Positions 9,203 to 18,515 are shown, counted from the first letter of the stretch. The stretch: 64,000 bases of DNA from Isosphaeraceae bacterium EP7 (GCA_038400315.1 CP151667.1:4785174-4849173), one strand, 5' to 3'. Notes: generated by a model from the letters alone, not told the origin. Translations and numbers: made by a program.

Positions 9203-10159
9203 TCAGGCGGCACTGCCCGCCAGGATCAGGGCGCCGTGGACGACGACTCGCTCGCCAAGCGAGGCCGGCACTAGTCGATAGGTCCCGCGAAATGGACCGA
9301 AGACGCGCCGGTGGAGTTCGCGCCGAATGGGTTCAAACCAGAGTTCTTCGCCCATGAGCGAGACCCCGCCACCCAGCACGATCGTGCGCGGGGCCAGGAG
9401 CGTGGTTGCATGCCCGAGGGCGATGGCCATCGCGTGGGTCGCGTCCTTGAGGACGGCCAGGGAGAGCGGATCGCCCTGGGAGGCCGCGCGGGCGACGATC
9501 TCGGCGTTGATCCGATCTGTCGGTCCAGCCGCGAGGCCCGGCATGGAACCGCCAGTCCCCCCTTCGCGGATGTTCTGCTCGACCAATCGCCGGGCCTTTT
9601 CCCCGATCCCCCAGCCTGAAGCGATGGATTCGAGCGTCGGCGGGTCGTCTCCGTCACCAATCCGGAGGTGGCCAATTTCGGTCGCGCCTCCCCCCCAGCC
9701 CCGATAGATCCGGTCGTCTAAGATCAGGCCGCCGCCGACTCCACTGCCGATGGTGACATAGAGAACGGGCGAGGTCCCCGCTCCGGCACCGATGCGGGCC
9801 TCGGCCAGTCCCGCGGTGTCGGCATCGTTCTCGATCGAGACCCGGCTCGTCTTCAGCAACCATGAGAACCAGTCGGCGAGTGGGAAGTCATCCCATCCAT
9901 CGACCTGGTGCGACTTGATCACGGCACCCGAGGCGGAATCCACCGGGCCGCCAAACCCGATCCCGACCCCCTCGATGTCGCCTCGGCCGAGCCCGACCTT
10001 GAGGAGTAAGGGCTCGATGGCGGACTCGATCTGGGCGAGGATTCCGGCGGCGCCTCGGGCAGGATCGATCTGGAGGCGTTCGAGCCCGTCGATCTTGCCG
10101 TCGGCGCCGCCGACTCCGAGTTGCAGCTTTGTGCCGCCGATCTCGATGCCGAGGAGCAT
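9203..10159 (-). CDS. ROK-family sugar kinase (glucokinase-like) without the usual zinc motif
   Basis: 318 residues from the ATG at 10159, which has AGAGGA eight bases upstream; the GTG at 10183 is a weaker alternative. The N-terminal phosphate loop GIEIGGTKLQLGV, the catalytic-loop segment ENDADTAGLAEA and the glycine-rich ATP site VTIGSGVGGGLI are all present. ROK kinases normally carry a zinc cluster CxCGxxGCxE after the EIGH segment; here EIGHLRIGDGDDPPTLES follows and no cysteine is present. The enzyme probably phosphorylates a hexose or amino sugar, but the lost zinc site makes substrate transfer from glucokinases uncertain. It lies 27 bases downstream of a GmhA-like isomerase, suggesting a joint sugar-phosphate role. 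Confidence 0.88.
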   Translation of the reverse strand: MLLGIEIGGTKLQLGVGGADGKIDGLERLQIDPARGAAGILAQIESAIEPLLLKVGLGRGDIEGVGIGFGGPVDSASGAVIKSHQVDGWDDFPLADWFSWLLKTSRVSIENDADTAGLAEARIGAGAGTSPVLYVTIGSGVGGGLILDDRIYRGWGGGATEIGHLRIGDGDDPPTLESIASGWGIGEKARRLVEQNIREGGTGGSMPGLAAGPTDRINAEIVARAASQGDPLSLAVLKDATHAMAIALGHATTLLAPRTIVLGGGVSLMGEELWFEPIRRELHRRVFGPFRGTYRLVPASLGERVVVHGALILAGSAA

Positions 10160-10186
10160 GGGCGGGGTCCTCTGCTGGGCCACGGT

Positions 10187-10807
10187 TCAGCGGGACAGGG
10201 CGGGCGCCGTGACCGGCCCCGAGATTCGCCGGTACATGTCGTCGATGATCCAGTGGAAGGCGACCTGGTGGACCGACTCCACGATGCCCATGTCGTCGAT
10301 GGGGACGTGCAGATTGTGTTGGGCGAGTCCCTTGAGCGCGCCGCCGCCGAAGCCGGTGATGCCCACCGTCTCGAGGCCGTTGGCGTTGGCCCAGTCGACC
10401 GCCTTGAGGATATTGGGGCTGTTGCCCGAGCCCGAGATGGCAAGGAGCAGGTCGCCGGGACCGGCGAGATTCTTCAACTGTTCGATGAAGATCCGGTCGT
10501 AGCCCTCGTCATTCGCCCAGGCCATGATGCCGGCGGTGTTGTCTGTTAGACTGAGGACCTTCAGGCGTTTCTGGCGTTCGAAATCACGCAAGGTACACTT
10601 AGCCAGGTCTTCGCAGAGGTGCGACGCATTGGCGCCCGAGCCTCCGTTGCCGCAGATGAAGACGAATCGGCCGGCGTGGTAGGCCCTCTCGATGAGAGTC
10701 GAGACCTGCTCAACCTGGCCCAGGTCGAGGCGGCCAATCTCGAGGCAGACGCGATCGAGGTAGTCTTTCGCGCCCAGGGTGGCACCGAGCATTCGACCGG
10801 CCTCCAT
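10187..10807 (-). CDS. SIS-domain phosphosugar isomerase, GmhA-like
   Basis: 206 residues, one SIS domain. The phosphosugar-binding loops FICGNGGSGANASHLCEDLAK and LLAISGSGNSPNILKAVDWA match sedoheptulose-7-phosphate isomerase GmhA, which makes the first heptose precursor of lipopolysaccharide or S-layer glycans. The same fold is found in DiaA and other single-domain SIS proteins, so function is likely but not certain. It precedes the ROK kinase by 27 bases on the same strand; in GmhA pathways a kinase of the PfkB (HldE) type usually follows, so a ROK partner would be unusual. Confidence 0.85.
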   Translation of the reverse strand: MEAGRMLGATLGAKDYLDRVCLEIGRLDLGQVEQVSTLIERAYHAGRFVFICGNGGSGANASHLCEDLAKCTLRDFERQKRLKVLSLTDNTAGIMAWANDEGYDRIFIEQLKNLAGPGDLLLAISGSGNSPNILKAVDWANANGLETVGITGFGGGALKGLAQHNLHVPIDDMGIVESVHQVAFHWIIDDMYRRISGPVTAPALSR

Positions 10808-10915
10808 TGATCGATGAGGGGATGCCGAGAGGGCGACTTCGTCCCCATCGGCCGGCGCCGATTCTAGCGGCGGGCCCCAAAAGCGAGAAGGTCGGTCGCG
10901 GGGGGGCGGTCAGCG

Positions 10916-13090
10916 ATGGGTCTCGCGGTCTCGGTCCTGTTGAACTCGCTGCTCGGGCTGGGCGCCTGGATCGCGGCGCGGTCGTGCTTTCGCCAGCGAG
11001 GTGGGCTGCCCCGCGCGATCGCGGCGGGCGTGCTGGCCTGGTCCTGGGCGGTCCTGGGGGTCGAGGTTCTGGGGGCCACCGGGTTCCTCGGCCGATGGCC
11101 GCTCGTCGGCTGGGCGACGCTGGGGCTTGCCACGGGGATCGGCGGCCGTCTCGTGCGCGGCACACTGGACGAGCCCGACGCGGGCCTGCCCGCGGGCAAG
11201 CTCGGGCCGATCGGGGTCGCGTCAATCGTCTCGACCTGGTGGGCTTGCCTCGTTCTGCTCACCCCTTCGCTCGTCTACGGCGTAAAGGTGGTGAGCGACG
11301 GTCCGATTTATCACCTCTACTTTGCGGTACGCTGGTGGAAAGCGGAAGCTTTGACGCTCGTCCCGATCCCGTTCGGCGAGAGTGCCGCGACCTACTTCCC
11401 GGCGGCCGGGGATGCCTGGTTTGCCTGGTTGGTGGCCGGGTATGGAGGGGAGCAGCTCGCCAAGGTGGGACAGGCCCCGTTCCTGATCCTCGCGGGATTC
11501 GCGGCCTACGGGCTGGCTCGGCGAATGGGCGCCTCGGCCGACTCCTCGGCCCTGGCCTCGGCCTGGTTCCTCACGGGTGCACCGCTCCTGCTCTTCGGTT
11601 TCGAGCCCAACGTCGACGTGATCTTCGTGGCCGCCTATCTGGCCTCGGCCTACTTCTTCGCGAGGTTCGCGCTCGGCGATGACGGGGCCGCCTCCCTGGC
11701 CCTGGGTGCCCTGTCGACGGGAGGGGCTTGGGCGACCAAGCCGACCGGGACAGTCTTCGTCCCGCCCATGCTCGCCTTGATCGCCTGGTCTGTCGCCCGC
11801 CAATCCTGCAAATCGGCGCGCACCAGGCGTCTGGAACTAGCCACACTGTTCGGCTGGACGCTCGTCATCCCGGCTTACTGGTGGGCCCGCAACGTCTGGT
11901 TGACGGGCAATCCGCTCTATCCCCTGCAAATTCGGGTCGGTGGGCTGGTGCTGCTTTCGGGCTGGTTCGACTCCGAGGCCATGACCCGGAGCGTCTACTA
12001 TCGCCCGATGGCCGACTGGCGCGCGTTCGTCGACATCCTCGCCGCCGTGACCGACCCCCGGATGCTGCCGCTCTGGTTCGCCGCGATTCTCTTCGGGATC
12101 GGGAGCCGGAGGGCGAGGCCGGTGCTGACCTGGATCTGCGTGGGCGCGATCGCCAACGTGGCACTCTACTGGCTGCTGATCCCGTACCGGACCCAGCAGC
12201 GTTTCATGCTGCAAGGGATCGGACTGGCGGTCGCACCGCTGGCACTCCTCCTCGATCGATCGACGCTCCTACGATGGCTGGGCCTCGTCCTGCTCGTTGC
12301 CCATTTGATCACGCCCCAGACATGGCCGTTCGCCAACGTGGAGGCGGCGATTCCCTGGGACCTCTCGCCTCAGATTCCGAACATGGTGCCCGCGATGGTC
12401 GACATCGGTCGGCAGACGACCGCCCGGGTCGAGCATCTCTGGCTAGGCTTCGGCGCGGCGCTGATCGGCCTGTCCTGGTTGTGGGCCTCGGCGAGACCGA
12501 CCGTGACGCGGCGGTGGGTGGCGTCTCTGGTCCCCTTGGGGGTCATTCTGGCAGCGGTCGCCGTCGATTGGCCCGCGGGGAAGGCGTCGATCTTGCGGTT
12601 CTACCCATCATTTCGCGATCACGTCGGCGGCTGGTTGGCCCTCGAGGAGCGGATGCCCTCGGCGGGGGCTCGCATCGCTTATGCCGGCACCAATATCCCT
12701 TACTACTTGTTCGGACAGCGGTTGCGAAACGACGTCAGGTACGTGAATGTTGACGATCATGCCGATTGGCTGATGCATGACTACCATCGGCGGGGCGTTG
12801 CCGAAGGCCTACCCAACTGGCCCAACTCGAGGCCCGGCTGGGACCGGATGCACCCGGACTACGCCGCCTGGCTGGCGAACCTGGAGCAGGCCGGAATCCA
12901 GATTCTGGTGACGACCCGCGTGAATCTCGGTGAAGGGGAGCACAACGCGGCGACCCCCGATGGTTTCCCGATTGAGGAGGCCTGGGCCGTCGCCCATCCC
13001 GAATCGTTCGAGCCGATCCACGGGGCGGCCGACGGCGATCGCCTGTTTCATGTTTACAGGGTGAAGTCGGCCGGGCCGAGAAGCCTCTGA
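10916..13090 (+). CDS. Polytopic membrane protein, glycosyltransferase-like (GT39/ArnT type)
   Basis: 724 residues with about ten to twelve hydrophobic segments in the first 500 residues, then a soluble C-terminal extracytoplasmic domain of about 170 residues. The first large loop contains SDGPIYHLYFAVRWW, the Asp-containing loop expected of polyprenyl-phosphate-dependent glycosyltransferases of the GT-C fold. No further catalytic motif can be assigned by eye. The start at 10916 follows a G-rich stretch (GGGGGGCGG). A sugar-related neighbour pair (GmhA-like, ROK kinase) is divergent, which fits envelope glycan assembly without proving it. Confidence 0.75.
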   Translation: MGLAVSVLLNSLLGLGAWIAARSCFRQRGGLPRAIAAGVLAWSWAVLGVEVLGATGFLGRWPLVGWATLGLATGIGGRLVRGTLDEPDAGLPAGKLGPIGVASIVSTWWACLVLLTPSLVYGVKVVSDGPIYHLYFAVRWWKAEALTLVPIPFGESAATYFPAAGDAWFAWLVAGYGGEQLAKVGQAPFLILAGFAAYGLARRMGASADSSALASAWFLTGAPLLLFGFEPNVDVIFVAAYLASAYFFARFALGDDGAASLALGALSTGGAWATKPTGTVFVPPMLALIAWSVARQSCKSARTRRLELATLFGWTLVIPAYWWARNVWLTGNPLYPLQIRVGGLVLLSGWFDSEAMTRSVYYRPMADWRAFVDILAAVTDPRMLPLWFAAILFGIGSRRARPVLTWICVGAIANVALYWLLIPYRTQQRFMLQGIGLAVAPLALLLDRSTLLRWLGLVLLVAHLITPQTWPFANVEAAIPWDLSPQIPNMVPAMVDIGRQTTARVEHLWLGFGAALIGLSWLWASARPTVTRRWVASLVPLGVILAAVAVDWPAGKASILRFYPSFRDHVGGWLALEERMPSAGARIAYAGTNIPYYLFGQRLRNDVRYVNVDDHADWLMHDYHRRGVAEGLPNWPNSRPGWDRMHPDYAAWLANLEQAGIQILVTTRVNLGEGEHNAATPDGFPIEEAWAVAHPESFEPIHGAADGDRLFHVYRVKSAGPRSL

Positions 13091-13193
13091 TCGGCCCTCG
13101 TCGAAATTCCGGCCGGATTTCTCGACGGATTACGTCCCGAGATCGCACTAACAAGGAAACGCGATCGACCGGACACCCGCGGGACGCACCGAG

Positions 13194-15038
13194 ATGAGAC
13201 TGACACTCCGAACGCTCCTGGCCTGGCTAGACGACACGCTCTCGCCGTCGCAAGTCCGCGAGATTGGCCAGCTGGTCAAGGACAGTCAATTCGCGCGTGA
13301 CCTCGTGGATCGGACCCACCGTGTCACCCGCCAGCGTCGTCTGACGGTGCCGACGGGCCCCGAGGCCTCCGACCCCAACGTGGTTGCGGCCTACATCGAC
13401 AATACGCTGCCCGCCGATCAGGTGAACGAGTTCGAGCGGATCTGCCTGACCTCGGACGTCCAGCTTGCCGAGGCGGCCAGTGTCCACCAGATCCTCAGTT
13501 TGCTCGGGCACAAGGCGAAGGTTCCGCCCGAGGCCAGGCAGCGGATGTACCGCCTGGTGAAGGGGCGTGAGGCGGTGACTCAGCAGACGATCCGGAAGGC
13601 CCCCGTCCCGCCGGTGGTCAAGTCTCACCACGTCTCGTCCGCTCCTGAGCCCAGGACGTTCGCCCCTCTGGAGGCGAGCCAGCGGGGCCCGATCGAGCGG
13701 TTCGGGCCGGCCGCCCTCGCCGTCGCGCTCATCGGCGTGCTACTGGCCTCGGCCTTGTACAGCCTCCCCTCGGATCGAGGCCCTGCCGTATCCAGGGACG
13801 AAATCCCGGCCATTGCCGAGGCTCCGAAGCCGGAGGTGAAGCCTGCCGCCAAGCCCAACGACGTTCCTCCCCCCGCCCTGACCAAGGTCGAGGCCAAGCC
13901 CGAGCCCGCCCCACCGACCGAGGAGCCCGAGGTCGCCGGCCTGCTGAACCTTCCCGCGGGAGCGATCGGAGGCCTGGCCCAGTCGCCCGGGGTCGTCTTG
14001 CGTGAGGACGAGGAGACCAAGGAATGGGGCCGGATGAAGGAGGGAGACGCCCTGAAGGCCGACGAGCGGGTCGTCAATCTCGACCCGTTCCGCGACACCT
14101 TCCAGGTTGGAAAGACCCGGCTCGAGATGGTCGGCGCCGGAGAGATTCATCCGCTGCCGAATACGGCCGATCAGAAGGGGAGGCTCCACCTCGACCGGGG
14201 CCGGATCCTGATCGGGCCGTTGGCCGACGGCGCCCGGCTCGCATTGGCTGAGGCCGTGGGCGACGTCTTGATCACACCGCCCCGCGACGGCAGGGTTGGT
14301 CTTGAACGGTTCTACGATGCAGGGAAACCGAGCCTCGACCTGCTCATTTCCGAAGGGAACGCGACCGTCTCGATTGGCGATGCCGTCCATGAACTCAAAG
14401 GGCCTGGCGTTTTCGAGCTAGCCGCCGACGCGGGGGCGCCGACCAAGACCGATGAGGAGCTTCCCGCCTGGTTCCTGGCCACGGAGCCGACCCCGTTTGC
14501 CAAAGGGATCGGCGAGAAATTCCTCTCCTACTTCAAGGAGGGCCGGCCCACCATCAACGTGTTGACCGAGGCCATGGACGACACCCAGAAGGACGTCCGC
14601 CAGGTGGCCATCGCCACCTTGGGCGTGCTGGGCGAGTGGTCCCTGATGGTCCCGTCGCTCGACAAGGCCAATGACCCACTCGCCAGGACCACCGCAATCG
14701 AAGTCTTGCGCGGGAGGCTTCAGGGCGGAGGACCCGGTGTCGAGGCCCTCCAGGCCGAGATCATGAAGGTGTTCGGAGACGAGGTCGGCGAGGTCGTCCA
14801 GAAGCTCCTCCTCGGGTTCTCCGAGGCCGAGTCCAAAGCCGACGCCACCTACACCCAGCTCGTCGCCGACCTGAATGCCCCCGAACTTGCCGTCAGGCAA
14901 CTGGCGGTCGACAATCTGATTCGCCTGACCGGCCGCGACGACATGGAGTTCGATCCCGACAAGCCCGATGCCACGGGCCTGAAGAACTGGCAGGATTGGC
15001 TCGTCCAGCGCAAGGCCAATCCGGCCAATCGCCGCTGA
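13194..15038 (+). CDS. Membrane-anchored protein with anti-sigma-like N-terminus, FecR-like middle and HEAT-like C-terminus
   Basis: 614 residues. The first about 130 residues are cytoplasmic, helical and contain a repeated pattern (LAWLDDTLSPSQVREI and VAAYIDNTLPADQVNEFER), like the N-terminal segments of anti-sigma or scaffolding proteins in planctomycetes. One membrane segment follows (AALAVALIGVLLASALYSL, about 178-196), then a Pro/Lys/Glu-rich linker and a beta-rich region resembling FecR (GRLHLDRGRILIG, LDLLISEGNATVSIG). The C-terminus has two HEAT-like helical repeats (DVRQVAIATLGVLGEW and ELAVRQLAVDNLIRLTG). It may be an envelope regulator or scaffold; no enzymatic motif. Function unknown. 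Confidence 0.72.
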   Translation: MRLTLRTLLAWLDDTLSPSQVREIGQLVKDSQFARDLVDRTHRVTRQRRLTVPTGPEASDPNVVAAYIDNTLPADQVNEFERICLTSDVQLAEAASVHQILSLLGHKAKVPPEARQRMYRLVKGREAVTQQTIRKAPVPPVVKSHHVSSAPEPRTFAPLEASQRGPIERFGPAALAVALIGVLLASALYSLPSDRGPAVSRDEIPAIAEAPKPEVKPAAKPNDVPPPALTKVEAKPEPAPPTEEPEVAGLLNLPAGAIGGLAQSPGVVLREDEETKEWGRMKEGDALKADERVVNLDPFRDTFQVGKTRLEMVGAGEIHPLPNTADQKGRLHLDRGRILIGPLADGARLALAEAVGDVLITPPRDGRVGLERFYDAGKPSLDLLISEGNATVSIGDAVHELKGPGVFELAADAGAPTKTDEELPAWFLATEPTPFAKGIGEKFLSYFKEGRPTINVLTEAMDDTQKDVRQVAIATLGVLGEWSLMVPSLDKANDPLARTTAIEVLRGRLQGGGPGVEALQAEIMKVFGDEVGEVVQKLLLGFSEAESKADATYTQLVADLNAPELAVRQLAVDNLIRLTGRDDMEFDPDKPDATGLKNWQDWLVQRKANPANRR

Positions 15039-15060
15039 GCCAGGCCTTAACTCGGTGTTC

Positions 15061-15109
15061 CGAAGCCCCGGTCCCTGGTTCCGCCCACGAACCTGGCGCC
15101 GGGGCTTCG
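15061..15109 (+). terminator. Hairpin after the 614-residue gene
   Basis: Outer arms CGAAGCCCCGG and CCGGGGCTTCG with an inner GGTTC/GAACC pair, starting 22 bases after the stop at 15038. A strong stem with only a modest T content after it. Confidence 0.6.
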
Positions 15110-15242
15110 CCGGTTTCTGGCCCGCCGGTTTGCCTGGACCGATCCCGCGAGACGGGGCAGAATGGCGCGGGACCGCCATGCGTCGGGGCGATCGTCGTTT
15201 CGCGACGCGGAAATCCCTGGTTTCCCGGGAAGGAACCCGACG

Positions 15243-15815
15243 ATGCCTCGACTCATCTCTCGCCCTGTTCCCGTGCTCTGCGTCCTGGGCCTGGGTTACC
15301 TCGCAGGCTGGCTGACGGGCCAGATTTCCTCCCCTCAGCTGAAAGCCGGGGGGGGCGATCGATGGGGCGACTCGATCCTGACCGCAGGGTCGGTGTCGAC
15401 GCAGTTCCATGAGGGCCTTAAGGTTCAGGTCACCCAGGACGCGCTCTATTTCCTCGACTATCGAGGGGGGCGACTGCTGGCGACCGTCCCCAACTCGATC
15501 GTCACGGCGACCGCGATCAAGCCGACGGGGACGACCAAGATGCTGGGCGAGTTCGCCGAGCGTGATCTGGCCGCCGACTTCAAGATCGACCCGGCCGTCG
15601 GCCCGACGCCGCACTTCCTGATGACACCGATGTCGCTGGGGATGGCCAGCGGCCTGCTGGCCGGGGTCAGCCCACTTTGCGTCGTCGAGACGACGACCAA
15701 CCAGGTTGCCCTCTATCAGGTCGAGCAAACGAACGTGGGCGCGGCTTCGAAGATGCGAATCGACCTGAAAGAGCTGAAGTCGATGAGCAAGAGCGACGCC
15801 GGCCAGGGTCGCTGA
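15243..15815 (+). CDS. Hypothetical exported or membrane-anchored protein, 190 residues
   Basis: The ATG at 15243 is preceded by GGAAGGA at a normal distance; an upstream in-frame ATG at 15162 would add 27 residues without sense. The N-terminus is basic then hydrophobic (VPVLCVLGLGYLAGWLTG), a signal anchor or uncleaved signal. The rest is a compact beta-rich domain with a short repeating strand pattern (DALYFLDYRGGRLLATVPN) and a helical end (RIDLKELKSM). I do not recognise the family. It follows the FecR/HEAT-like protein on the same strand by about 200 bases and a hairpin, so it is probably separately transcribed. Confidence 0.72.
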   Translation: MPRLISRPVPVLCVLGLGYLAGWLTGQISSPQLKAGGGDRWGDSILTAGSVSTQFHEGLKVQVTQDALYFLDYRGGRLLATVPNSIVTATAIKPTGTTKMLGEFAERDLAADFKIDPAVGPTPHFLMTPMSLGMASGLLAGVSPLCVVETTTNQVALYQVEQTNVGAASKMRIDLKELKSMSKSDAGQGR

Positions 15816-15831
15816 GAGCGACCCCGCCGGC
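15798..15831. terminator. Hairpin overlapping the stop of the 190-residue gene
   Basis: Arms GGGTCGCT and AGCGACCC with a three-base loop, extended by outer GCCGG/CCGGC. It overlaps the stop codon at 15813-15815 and is followed on the plus strand by GTTTGAGTTTG. It separates two convergent genes. Confidence 0.55.
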
Positions 15832-15877
15832 GTTTGAGTTTGATCGATTGACTTGCGACGATTCGTCAACGAAATCG

Positions 15878-16648
15878 TCAGGGATTCGTCGGGGCCAGGC
15901 CCCCGACGGCACCGGCGGTTCCTCCGGGAATCCCCGGCCCTGGGCGACCTTGCATCTGACCCTGCTGCCCGCCAGGGGCGCCGACCGGGGTCGGGGCGGC
16001 GCCGGTGGCCGCACTCGGGTCGGCCGGGGTATCGCCCAGGACCGATTCGTCGCCGTGGGGACGGGCTGCCATGTGGTCGATCAGCCATCGACCGTGCGGG
16101 TCGAAGGCGTGCGCGGTGCCGAACTCGCGGTCGCGGCTCTCGTTGCCATAGCGGGCGAACGGGTAGCCGCTGACGAACTGGAAGAAGCCGAGCCAGGATC
16201 GGTCGAGCCCCTGGCCGAACGGTGGCTTCGACTTGTAATCGATCGAGCCGAAGACCTTCTTGTCGACGGGCGAGGCCTCGTAGGCCAGCAGCATGATGCT
16301 CATCGTCACGATGCTGGCGCCGAGCCCGAAGATGATCCCGCCGATCATATACAGCATGGAAGGGAACCGGACCATCGCCGGCGCGATGCGGTCGGTGGTG
16401 ATGCGGAGGACGAACAGCGAGCCGGCGTAGATCCCCATCAGGCAGAGCGAGTCGGCGAAGTTCTCGAGGAACGAGACGTTGGTGGCGATGATCGCCGCCA
16501 GGGGCTCGTAGAAGTTGAATGCGATCATGCCCGCGAACAGGGCATTGAAGAACATGAGCGCCGCGCCCCAGAGCCCTTCGCTCATCAGCGCGTAGGTCAT
16601 GCCGAGCATGATGACGACGATTCCGACCTCGATCAACATCGGCGGCAT
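15878..16648 (-). CDS. CvpA-like polytopic membrane protein
   Basis: 256 residues from the ATG at 16648; another ATG lies three codons later. Four hydrophobic segments occupy the first 140 residues (for example MLIEVGIVVIMLGMTYALMS, ALMFFNALFAGMIAFNFY and MLYMIGGIIFGLGASIVTMS), the pattern of CvpA/colicin V production proteins. The remainder is soluble, with a Pro/Gly/Gln-rich low-complexity tail. Family assignment is by topology and residue pattern only. It is the last gene of a run with the pilus-type ATPases upstream (115 bases from pilB-like stop), so it may be part of that transcript. Confidence 0.68.
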   Translation of the reverse strand: MPPMLIEVGIVVIMLGMTYALMSEGLWGAALMFFNALFAGMIAFNFYEPLAAIIATNVSFLENFADSLCLMGIYAGSLFVLRITTDRIAPAMVRFPSMLYMIGGIIFGLGASIVTMSIMLLAYEASPVDKKVFGSIDYKSKPPFGQGLDRSWLGFFQFVSGYPFARYGNESRDREFGTAHAFDPHGRWLIDHMAARPHGDESVLGDTPADPSAATGAAPTPVGAPGGQQGQMQGRPGPGIPGGTAGAVGGLAPTNP

Positions 16649-16763
16649 GGCGGTGGGCCTCAGGGGCGAGTCGGACGCGGGGCCCGGGGGCACGCTCGCG
16701 CGGAAGTCAGACCGATGGACGATGAATTCGAGCCACAATCCTGGCGATCGCCGGGCGGCCCGG

Positions 16764-18515
16764 TTATTTGACGACGCGGAGCAATTCCTCGATCGAGGTC
16801 TTGCCCTGGATCACCTGGCGGAGGCCGTCTTCCTGGAGGTAGATCATCCCGTTCTTGCGGGCTTCTGCCTTGATCGCGTTGATCGAGGGATTCTCGCGGA
16901 TCATGTCGCGGATCGGCTCGGTGATGATCAGCAGCTCGAAGATGCCGGTCCGGCCCAGGTAGCCGGTCCCGCCGCACATCGGGCAGACCTGCTGCATCTC
17001 GGCCGGCTTGCGGTAGAAGACGTCGACCTTGTCCGCCGGCAGGTTCGCCTTCTTGAGGAACTCGGGCTTGGGCTTGTACGGCTCCTTGCAGGTTTCGCAG
17101 AGGACCCGCACCAGCCGCTGGCCCAGCACCGCGGTGAGTGCCGAGGCGATCATGAATGGCTCGACGCCCAGGTCGAGCAGGCGGAAGAGGGCCGTGACGG
17201 TGTCATTGGCATGGACGGTGGAGAAGACCATGTGGCCAGTGGTCGCCGCCTGGCAGGCGATGTTGGCCGTCTCCTGGTCGCGGACTTCGCCGATCATGAT
17301 CACGTCGGGGTCTTGCCGCAGGATCGACCGCAGGCTGCCGGCGAAGGTCTGGCCGCTCTTGGTGTTAATCTCCATCTGCGTGATGTTGTCGAGGTGATAC
17401 TCGATCGGGTCTTCGACCGTGATGATGTTCTTCTGGAACCGGTCGATCTCACGCAGGGCGGCGTAAAGCGTGGTCGTCTTGCCCGAACCGGTCGGCCCGC
17501 AGCAGAGGAACATCCCGTGGGGCTGGGTGACCAGCGAACGGATCTCGCCGACCAGCTTGGGGCGCAGACCGACCTCGTCGATCCGGCCGACGCTGGAGGC
17601 GTTGTCCAGGATTCGCATGACCATCTTCTCGCCGGCCTTCGACCCGGACGTGGCCACGCGGAAGTCGACCTCGCGGCCTTCTAGCTTCGCCCCGAAGGAG
17701 CCGTCCTGCGGCTTACGCTTCTCGGAGATGTCCATCGCGGCCAGGACCTTGAAGACGTTCAGGACGGCGTCGCCGGTGGGCCGGTCAAATGGCTCGGCGG
17801 CGTGGAGGATGCCGTCGATCCGGTATCGGATGGCCAGCTTCTCGGTGTCGGGCTCCAGGTGGATGTCGGTCGCTCGCCTCAGCACGGCGTCGTAGACCAG
17901 CTCCTTGGCCGCCATGTACGACTTCGATTCCTCGGCGCGGCGGATCCGTTCGGGGTCGTTCTTCGAGGCACCCTGGCTCTTGCCGACGAACTCGATGGGC
18001 GGGCCCGAGCGGTCGGACGAGCCGGTGTCTCGGTTGAAGATCCCCCTCATCCCGGCCTTGTTCATCAGGCCGTTGGCCACCTCGCCCAGGTGATAGGCGG
18101 TGAGGACCTTGGAGTCGTCGGGCACCGTCTGGTTGCGGGCGTAAACGTAGGTGAGCAGCGGCACGAAGTAGGCCAGCAGCAGCAGGGTGATGCCGACCGG
18201 GTACATCGGAATGGAGAGCACCAGTGCCAGGCCGAGCAGGCCCGAGGCGAAGATGACGCTATTCCAGAGCTCGAACTTGACGTTGTTCAGCTCGCGGGTG
18301 TCGTCGTCCACCCAGTAGGTGGTCCAGGCCCAGAGCAGGTAGATGCCCAGGACCGGGATGAACTTGAAGAGGTTCAGGTAGAAGCCCGGGCCGCGGAACG
18401 GGGCGATGGCCGCCGACTGGGCGAGCAGGGCCCAGGGCTCGGAGGCATGGGCCCCGGCGGCCGAGCCCAGGAGGATCAGGGCGGTCGTCGCGATCACGGG
18501 GCGCGGGCGGATCAT
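16764..18515 (-). CDS. Type II secretion/type IV pilus assembly ATPase with membrane-spanning N-terminus
   Basis: 583 residues from the ATG at 18515, with AGGAAGG six bases upstream. The C-terminal two-thirds is a full GspE/PilB assembly ATPase: Walker A CGPTGSGKTTTLYAAL, Asp box ITVEDPIEYHL, Walker B DPDVIMIGEVRDQETA, His box STVHANDT, and the zinc-binding four cysteines (CETC and CPMCGGTG). Instead of the usual N1/MshEN domain it starts with a signal-like segment (residues 4-24) and three hydrophobic segments (about 47-69, 84-103, 104-126). This predicts a membrane-anchored motor. Upstream PilT-like gene is 114 bases away. No pilin, PilC or secretin gene is in the window. Confidence 0.9.
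   Translation of the reverse strand: MIRPRPVIATTALILLGSAAGAHASEPWALLAQSAAIAPFRGPGFYLNLFKFIPVLGIYLLWAWTTYWVDDDTRELNNVKFELWNSVIFASGLLGLALVLSIPMYPVGITLLLLAYFVPLLTYVYARNQTVPDDSKVLTAYHLGEVANGLMNKAGMRGIFNRDTGSSDRSGPPIEFVGKSQGASKNDPERIRRAEESKSYMAAKELVYDAVLRRATDIHLEPDTEKLAIRYRIDGILHAAEPFDRPTGDAVLNVFKVLAAMDISEKRKPQDGSFGAKLEGREVDFRVATSGSKAGEKMVMRILDNASSVGRIDEVGLRPKLVGEIRSLVTQPHGMFLCCGPTGSGKTTTLYAALREIDRFQKNIITVEDPIEYHLDNITQMEINTKSGQTFAGSLRSILRQDPDVIMIGEVRDQETANIACQAATTGHMVFSTVHANDTVTALFRLLDLGVEPFMIASALTAVLGQRLVRVLCETCKEPYKPKPEFLKKANLPADKVDVFYRKPAEMQQVCPMCGGTGYLGRTGIFELLIITEPIRDMIRENPSINAIKAEARKNGMIYLQEDGLRQVIQGKTSIEELLRVVK

Noticed and set aside
10927-12753. Several long frames overlapping the membrane glycosyltransferase-like gene
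   Set aside because: They share its GC-rich codon positions but encode Arg/Pro/Ala-rich sequence typical of shadows.
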